The notes under the pieces were generated by a model. It searched no databases and had not been told where the DNA came from. It worked only from the letters and a program-made list of their open reading frames with translations. Below are positions 59,474 through 64,000 of a DNA stretch of 64,000 nt, one piece after another. The stretch spans positions 310,001 to 374,000 of the forward strand of contig CAWDKH010000019.1 of assembly GCA_963802905.1 (NCBI GenBank), given 5' to 3'. Positions within the stretch are counted from its first letter, which is position 1. Each line of letters begins with the position of its first letter. Made by a program: the position numbers and the translations under genes. The DNA comes from DASQFQ01 sp963802905 (GTDB taxonomy: Bacteria > Actinomycetota > Thermoleophilia > Solirubrobacterales > Solirubrobacteraceae).

Positions 59474-59478
59474 ACCGG

Positions 59479-59484
59479 TACGAT
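59479..59484 (+). promoter_or_regulatory. -10 box of a near-leaderless promoter
   Basis: TACGAT fits TANNNT and ends 9 bases before the ATG at 59494, only 6 bases after the glycosyltransferase stop. No ribosome site is present. Confidence 0.5.
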
Positions 59485-59493
59485 CCCGCGCCA

Positions 59494-60234
59494 ATGCCGA
59501 AGGGGAGAGGACTGGCCATCGCCGCCGCCGCCGCGCTGCTCGTCGGCGCGTCTGGGTGCGAGCTCAAGGACGACGGGGACAACCTCGTCGCGGGCAAGAC
59601 GAACTTCGTCGCCAAGTGCGGCTCCTGCCACACCCTCAAGCGCGCGGGCACGACCGGCGTGACTGGGCCGAACCTCGACCAGGCGTTCGCCCAGGCGCGC
59701 GCATCCGGCTTCGGGCAGAGCACGTTCGAGGGCATCGTCTACGGCCAGATCCTGCACCCCAACAAGTACAGCCAGATCGATCCGAATACCGGCAAGCCGA
59801 CCGCGTCGATGCCGGGCAAGCTGTTTACGGGCGAGGACGCGCAGGACGTGGCGGCGTACGTCGCCAGCGCCGTGTCGAAGCCCGGCGAGGACAAGGGCCA
59901 GCTGGGCGCCGCGGGCGTCAAGCGCTCGACCGAGGTCGCCAAGGAGCAGGACGGCAAGCTCGCCATCCCCGCCGACCCGGGCGGCGCGCTCGCCTACCAG
60001 TACGGCTCCGCTCAGGCCCAGCCCGGCTCGATCGAGATCGACTCGGAGAACAAGTCGTCGACCGACCACAACATCGCGATCGAGGGCAACGGGGTCAACG
60101 AGACGGGCGAGGTCGTCAAGGACGGCGGCGTCTCCAAGATCACCGCCGACGTCAAGCCGGGCGAGTACACGTTCTTCTGCTCCGTCCCTGGCCACCGCGA
60201 GGGCGGCATGGAGGGCAAGCTCACCGTCAAGTGA
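59494..60234 (+). CDS. cytochrome c-cupredoxin fusion lipoprotein
   Basis: An intact 246-residue protein. The lipobox GASGCELK (Cys22) anchors it outside the membrane. A class I cytochrome c domain follows with heme motif CGSCH (42-46) and an axial Met in PTASMPGKLF. The C-terminal 100 residues form a cupredoxin: DHNIAIEGNG gives the first His, and TFFCSVPGHREGGMEGK gives the Cys, His and Met of a type I copper site. It can therefore carry two redox centres and probably passes electrons to the adjacent terminal oxidase. It overlaps the convergent ctaG by 8 bases. Confidence 0.85.
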   Translation: MPKGRGLAIAAAAALLVGASGCELKDDGDNLVAGKTNFVAKCGSCHTLKRAGTTGVTGPNLDQAFAQARASGFGQSTFEGIVYGQILHPNKYSQIDPNTGKPTASMPGKLFTGEDAQDVAAYVASAVSKPGEDKGQLGAAGVKRSTEVAKEQDGKLAIPADPGGALAYQYGSAQAQPGSIEIDSENKSSTDHNIAIEGNGVNETGEVVKDGGVSKITADVKPGEYTFFCSVPGHREGGMEGKLTVK

Positions 60235-61027
60235 CGGCTGGGCGCCGCGCCGCGTCGCGCGCCTCGTCGGTGTCGTACTGCTGCCCCGCGCGGCTGAAGA
60301 AGAACGCCAGCGCGAACACCATCAGCACGATGTCGAGCGAGACCATCATCCCGCCGGCCAGCTGCTGATCGGCGATCGGGCTGAGGCCGAGCGCCCGCTC
60401 GCCGCTCCCGTAGACGCTGGTGTAGATCGGCACGCGGATCAGCACGAAGCACATCCCGAGGAACATGCCGAGGAAGCGCGCGGTGAGGATGTGGCCGATC
60501 TTCCACAGGTCGCCGCGCAGTCGCCGCCGCTTGGGCTCGAGCACCGACCACCACACGAGCACGCCGATGGCGATGAACGACGAGTGCTGGAGCGCGTGCA
60601 CGAGCGGGTGGCGCACCGCGGCGTCGAAGAAGATCGAGAAGTGCCAGCCGTAGAGCACGAGCACGTAGACGGGCAGCGCCACCAGCGGCTTGCGCAGGAA
60701 GCGGAAGCCGCCGCGCAGCCAGTGCGTCCGCGCCAGCGGCACGAGCACGGGGCGGGGGAGGAAGAAGGCGAGCACCGGGTTGCGCAGCCCCACGAGCATC
60801 AGCGGGGCCGCGAGGTCGGCGATCAGCAGGTGCTGGAGCATGTGGAAGGCGAGCCCGTCATCGCCGAGGTCGTCGATCGGGCTCAGCAGGCCCACGATCC
60901 ACAGCGCCATCGCCATGTGCCAGGCCACGATCTGCCACCGCGGCACGGCGACGCCGCGGCCATGCAGTGTCCGCAGCGCGTGCAGGTAGAGGCCCTCGAG
61001 CAGGACCAGCCAGATGACGATGGCCAT
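60227..61027 (-). CDS. ctaG: cytochrome c oxidase assembly protein CtaG (caa3 type)
   Basis: An intact 266-residue protein with about seven helices. AFHMLQHLLIADLAAPLMLV and LPVYVLVLYGWHFSIFFDAA are typical of the caa3 CtaG family, which is needed to build the copper centres of the oxidase. VHALQHSSFIAIGVLVWWSV follows. It is the last gene of the oxidase operon that enters from the right edge. Confidence 0.88.
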   Translation of the reverse strand: MAIVIWLVLLEGLYLHALRTLHGRGVAVPRWQIVAWHMAMALWIVGLLSPIDDLGDDGLAFHMLQHLLIADLAAPLMLVGLRNPVLAFFLPRPVLVPLARTHWLRGGFRFLRKPLVALPVYVLVLYGWHFSIFFDAAVRHPLVHALQHSSFIAIGVLVWWSVLEPKRRRLRGDLWKIGHILTARFLGMFLGMCFVLIRVPIYTSVYGSGERALGLSPIADQQLAGGMMVSLDIVLMVFALAFFFSRAGQQYDTDEARDAARRPAVT

Positions 61028-61044
61028 GCCCTAAGTGTGGCGCG

Positions 61045-61155
61045 CTAGAAGACGGCGCGGCCCAGCAACACGAGCGCGGCGATCACGACCGCGACGATGA
61101 CGACGTAAATCAGGAAGCGGAACGCCTCCGCCTCGGAGCGGAGCGGGTTCAGCAC
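61045..61155 (-). CDS. 36-residue single-helix membrane protein of the oxidase operon
   Basis: The GTG at 61155 begins a 36-residue peptide. A short polar start (NPLRSEAEAFRF) is followed by a hydrophobic helix (LIYVVIVAVVIAALVLLG) and the end RAVF. It lies between subunit III and ctaG, leaving 4 bases to the former and 17 to the latter. Small single-helix subunits are common in cytochrome oxidase operons. Its exact family is not recognised. Confidence 0.6.
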   Translation of the reverse strand: MLNPLRSEAEAFRFLIYVVIVAVVIAALVLLGRAVF

Positions 61156-61159
61156 GCCA

Positions 61160-61804
61160 CTAGATGATGTAGATCGTCAGGTAGACGATGACCCACATCA
61201 CGTCGACGAAGTGCCAGTAGATGCCCGGCACCTCGACCCCGCGGTGCTCCTCGGGCGTGAAGTGCCCGCGGAAGGCGCGGATCGTCGTGAACGAGAGCAG
61301 CGTCAGGCCGATGGCGACGTGCGCGCCGTGCAGGCCGGTGAGGCCGTAGAAGATCGACGCCTGGGCGGTGTCCTGCGGCGCGAAGCCGATGTGGACGTAC
61401 TCGTTGATCTGGATGAACAGGAACGTCGCGCCGAGGCCGAGGGTGGTGAGGATGCCCGCCTGCAGCCCGAAGCGGTTGTTGGACTTGGCCGACTCGAGCG
61501 CCCAGTGCATCGTCAGCGACGACGACAGCAGGATCGCCGTGTTGACGCCCGCGATCAGCTTCGGCAGCTCCGTGCCCGCGGCCGGCCACTCGTCACCGTT
61601 CACGACCCGGATGAAGAAGTAGGCCGTGAAGAAGGCCCCGAAGACCATCACCTCGGAGATGATGAAAAGCAGCATGCCGAGCAGCTGCGGCTCGACGCGC
61701 GAGGAGCGATTGGCCTCCGGGGGGCCGTGGTGGTGCTCGTCGTGGACGCCGGCGTGGCTCCCGTGAGCGCCGTGGCTGGGCTGGCTGACCGAGGCGGCTT
61801 CCAT
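61160..61804 (-). CDS. ctaE: cytochrome c oxidase subunit III
   Basis: An intact 214-residue protein with five helices, the short form. A His-rich N-terminus (HDEHHHGPPE) precedes LLGMLLFIISEVMVFGAFFT and AYFFIRVVNG. The motif LTGLHGAHVAIGLTLL and the end VPGIYWHFVDVMWVIVYLTI are diagnostic of the family. Its ATG overlaps the TGA of the universal-stress-like gene as TGATG (61802-61806). Confidence 0.93.
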   Translation of the reverse strand: MEAASVSQPSHGAHGSHAGVHDEHHHGPPEANRSSRVEPQLLGMLLFIISEVMVFGAFFTAYFFIRVVNGDEWPAAGTELPKLIAGVNTAILLSSSLTMHWALESAKSNNRFGLQAGILTTLGLGATFLFIQINEYVHIGFAPQDTAQASIFYGLTGLHGAHVAIGLTLLSFTTIRAFRGHFTPEEHRGVEVPGIYWHFVDVMWVIVYLTIYII

Positions 61805-62625
61805 CAGGCGGGCGCCTCTTCTCTGGCCTCGACGTGCTGGACCGGCCTGCCGCCGTTCTGCTGGATCTTCTCGACCAGGCCCTTCTCGACCCACTCGGAG
61901 CGGTTGGAGGGCAGCGTGGAGACGACGACCTCGGAGATGTGGAAGTACTGGAGCGCGTTCATCGCCGCCGTGTAGGGGTCGGGGTCGCCGATCATGCCCG
62001 CGGCGACGATGCGGTTGGACTCGAGCGACTCGAGCAGCGTGCGGAGGCGCTCGCGGGCGGCGCTGACGGCGCGGCCGTCGCCCGATCCCTGGGGGACGAC
62101 CACGATGAAGCGGTGCGGCCCCTCCTCGTTGAGCTTCTCGAGGTGCTGGACGAGCTCCCCGCCCGCGGCGGTCTGGTTGGCCAGCACGAGCGTGACGTCG
62201 AACGGCAGGCCCTCGGAGTCGACGTCGACCACGATGTGCTTGACCGGCAGCCCGGTCTCGTTCTCGAGCCGCTCGGGCAGGTCGCGCCGCAGCCAGCCCG
62301 AGGTCACGGCGGGCAGCGTCGAGATGATGATCTCGTCGATCCCGTGGGCGCCGATCGCGTCGGTGGCAGCGTTGAACGGATCGGCGTCGCCGACCTCGCC
62401 CGTGCCCTCGATGCCCTCCTCGCGCATGAACGCGAGGGCGAGATCGACGCGCACCTGGGCGGAGTCGCGCACCGCCTCGTCATAGATGACGTTGCCGTGG
62501 CGCGGGCGGCTCTGTGGGACGACGACGTAGAAGCGCGCGTCGCCCTGCTTGTGGCGGTCGCGGATGGCGTCGAGCAGCTCGCGGCCGCCGATCGTCTCGT
62601 TGGCGAGGACGAGGACGTTGGCCAT
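61804..62625 (-). CDS. tandem universal-stress-protein-like protein
   Basis: An intact 273-residue protein of two related halves. NVLVLANETIGGRELLDAIR and VTLVLANQTAAGGELVQHLE start the halves; HGIDEIIISTLP and FHISEVVVSTLP end their cores. The GxxG(x)9GS ATP motif of classic UspA proteins is absent, so nucleotide binding is doubtful. ATG at 62625 and GTG at 62628 are both possible. The start overlaps the subunit I stop, and the stop overlaps subunit III, so it is expressed with the oxidase. Its task there is unknown. Confidence 0.7.
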   Translation of the reverse strand: MANVLVLANETIGGRELLDAIRDRHKQGDARFYVVVPQSRPRHGNVIYDEAVRDSAQVRVDLALAFMREEGIEGTGEVGDADPFNAATDAIGAHGIDEIIISTLPAVTSGWLRRDLPERLENETGLPVKHIVVDVDSEGLPFDVTLVLANQTAAGGELVQHLEKLNEEGPHRFIVVVPQGSGDGRAVSAARERLRTLLESLESNRIVAAGMIGDPDPYTAAMNALQYFHISEVVVSTLPSNRSEWVEKGLVEKIQQNGGRPVQHVEAREEAPA

Positions 62626-64000
62626 CACTCGTCGCTCCTGCTGCCGGACTCGGACTCACCGGCCGGCACCGCTTGTGGCTCGGCTGGTCGCTCCTCCTCG
62701 GAGGGCCGGAAGATGCCGTGCACCGCGCCGGGGACGCCGTACTCGTAGGGCCCGCCGACCACGGTCGGGACGTTGTCGAAGTTGAAGATCGGCGGCGGTG
62801 AGGAGACCTGCCACTCGAGCGTGAGCGAGCGCCACGGGTTGGACTCGGCGCGCGCGCCGCCCTTCCACGAGGAGACCATGTTGTAGACGAAGATCAGCGT
62901 CGAAAGCCCGAGCCCGAAGCTCGCGATCGAGATGAACAGGTTCCAGCCCGCGAACTGCTCCGGGTAGTCGGCGACGCGCCGCGGCATGCCCTGCACGCCG
63001 ATCACGTGCATCGGGCCGAAGGTCAGGTTGAAGCCGATGAAGGTCAGCCAGAAGTGGATCTTGCCCAGCGTCTCGTCGTACATTCGGCCCGTCATCTTCG
63101 GGAACCAGAAGTAGACGCCGGCGTAGATCGTGAACAGCGAGCCGCCGAACAGCACGTAGTGGATGTGGGCGACGATGAAGTAGGTGTCGGAGACGTGGAT
63201 GGTCAGCGGCACCATCGCGAGCATCACGCCCGAGATCCCGCCGAGCGTGAACATCGTCAGGAAGCCGAGCACGAACAGCATCGGCGTGTCGAGGTGCAGC
63301 ACCCCTCGCCACAGCGTGGCCAGCCAGGAGAAGATCTTGATCCCCGTCGGGACGGCGATGATCGCGGTGGTGACCATCATCGGGATGCGAATCCAGCTCT
63401 GCATGCCCGAGACGAACATGTGGTGCGCCCAGACGGTGAAGCCGAGCAACACGATCGCCAGCAGCGAGAAGGCCATCATCCGGTAGCCGAAGATCGGCTT
63501 GCGCGACTTCACGGACAGGACCTCGGACACGATCCCGAAGCCCGGCAACATCATGATGTAGACGGCCGGGTGGGAGTAGAACCAGAAGACGTGCTGATAC
63601 ATGAGCACGTCGCCGCCCTTCTCCCAGTTGAAGAAGTTGAAGTGCAGCGCGTAGTCGAGCAGGACGAAGAACTGCGAGGCGGCGACGAACGGGGTGGCGA
63701 TGACGACCAGCAGCGAGGTCGAGAAGTTCGCCCACACCAGCAGCGGCATGCGCCAGAAGCTCATTCCGGGCGCACGCATAGTGATGATCGTCACGAGGAA
63801 GTTCAGCGCCGTGGCGATCGATGACGCGCCCGCGAACTGCACACCGATGGTGAAGAAGAGCTGGCCGATCGGTACATCGGTCGAGAGCGGCGCGTAGGCC
63901 GTCCAGCCGGTGGCGAACGAGCCGCCGGGGGCGAGGAACGACGCGGTCATCATCAGGCCGCCCAGCGGGAGCATCCAGAACGACAGCGCGTTCAGGCGCG
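62625..64000 (-). CDS. ctaD: cytochrome c oxidase subunit I, A2-type (N-terminus beyond window)
   Basis: 458 residues are visible; the N-terminal part lies beyond the right edge. Copper-B and heme ligands are present: VFWFYSHPAVYIMMLPGFG, FTVWAHHMFVSGMQ, and FIVAHIHYVLFGG with both heme His. The proton-channel Glu of A1 oxidases (HPEVY) is replaced by HPAVY with a YS just before it, the signature of A2-type enzymes. NYP-like GMPRRVADYPEQF is normal. Subunit II is not in the window. The operon order is ctaD, stress-like protein, ctaE, small protein, ctaG. Confidence 0.95.
   Translation of the reverse strand, partial: RLNALSFWMLPLGGLMMTASFLAPGGSFATGWTAYAPLSTDVPIGQLFFTIGVQFAGASSIATALNFLVTIITMRAPGMSFWRMPLLVWANFSTSLLVVIATPFVAASQFFVLLDYALHFNFFNWEKGGDVLMYQHVFWFYSHPAVYIMMLPGFGIVSEVLSVKSRKPIFGYRMMAFSLLAIVLLGFTVWAHHMFVSGMQSWIRIPMMVTTAIIAVPTGIKIFSWLATLWRGVLHLDTPMLFVLGFLTMFTLGGISGVMLAMVPLTIHVSDTYFIVAHIHYVLFGGSLFTIYAGVYFWFPKMTGRMYDETLGKIHFWLTFIGFNLTFGPMHVIGVQGMPRRVADYPEQFAGWNLFISIASFGLGLSTLIFVYNMVSSWKGGARAESNPWRSLTLEWQVSSPPPIFNFDNVPTVVGGPYEYGVPGAVHGIFRPSEEERPAEPQAVPAGESESGSRSDE

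Overview
This is about 64 kb of very GC-rich, gene-dense DNA. Codon use is strongly GC-biased, start and stop codons often overlap (ATGA, GTGA, TGATG), TANNNT -10 boxes lie very close to start codons, and the oxidase genes are of actinobacterial type. These features point to an actinobacterium. The gene set resembles soil Thermoleophilia such as Solirubrobacterales, but that placement is inference and no rRNA or tRNA gene is present to settle it. The sequence carries several dozen apparent single-base insertions and deletions inside otherwise well-conserved genes. Most look like assembly or sequencing errors in G/C runs, so many genes are described here as the protein obtained by joining reading frames.

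Positions 1 to about 42.5 kb form one large cell-surface polysaccharide locus. A minus-strand operon (6709 to 1) holds a LuxR-type regulator, an L-2-hydroxyglutarate oxidase-like flavoprotein, sugar-nucleotide enzymes (an epimerase, rmlD, rmlC), a Gfo/Idh oxidoreductase, a TIM-barrel protein and the start of an Alg14/PssD-like glycosyltransferase subunit. Divergent from it are three chain-length-regulator (Wzz-like) proteins, the first fused to an O-antigen ligase/polymerase domain; a fourth relative sits at 40.1 kb. Further units encode an acyl carrier protein, a GT2 glycosyltransferase and a NeuD-like acetyltransferase (12.4 to 10.5 kb); an epimerase, a DegT aminotransferase and a WsaF-like glycosyltransferase (12.5 to 16 kb); a degenerate nucleotidyltransferase; a Gfo/Idh dehydrogenase with an acyltransferase-3; and a flippase with a GT2 enzyme.

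Positions 22 to 35.6 kb encode secreted proteins that probably act in the matrix. One is a huge modular protein with an N,N-dimethylformamidase-like head and repeating DUF4082/fibronectin-III units. Four are beta-helix proteins, three of which carry thrombospondin-type calcium-binding repeats. Positions 35.6 to 40 kb hold a PLP decarboxylase, an acyl-CoA ligase, a GNAT-like protein and a polysaccharide deacetylase. The first two resemble enzymes associated with exosortase-A loci, but no exosortase is seen.

Positions 41.4 to 47 kb combine a second DegT aminotransferase with a sigma factor and several response regulators in one apparent operon, followed by a convergent response regulator and histidine kinase. 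From 47.1 kb the content turns to housekeeping: acpS, nnr, alr and a CCA-adding-type enzyme in one tight operon, then an M28 peptidase, a HIT protein, a cold-shock protein, a GGDEF/HD-GYP protein, small exported proteins and a GT4 glycosyltransferase. The right end carries respiratory genes: a cytochrome c-cupredoxin fusion lipoprotein, ctaG, a 36-residue membrane protein, cytochrome oxidase subunit III, a tandem universal-stress-like protein and the 3' part of subunit I.
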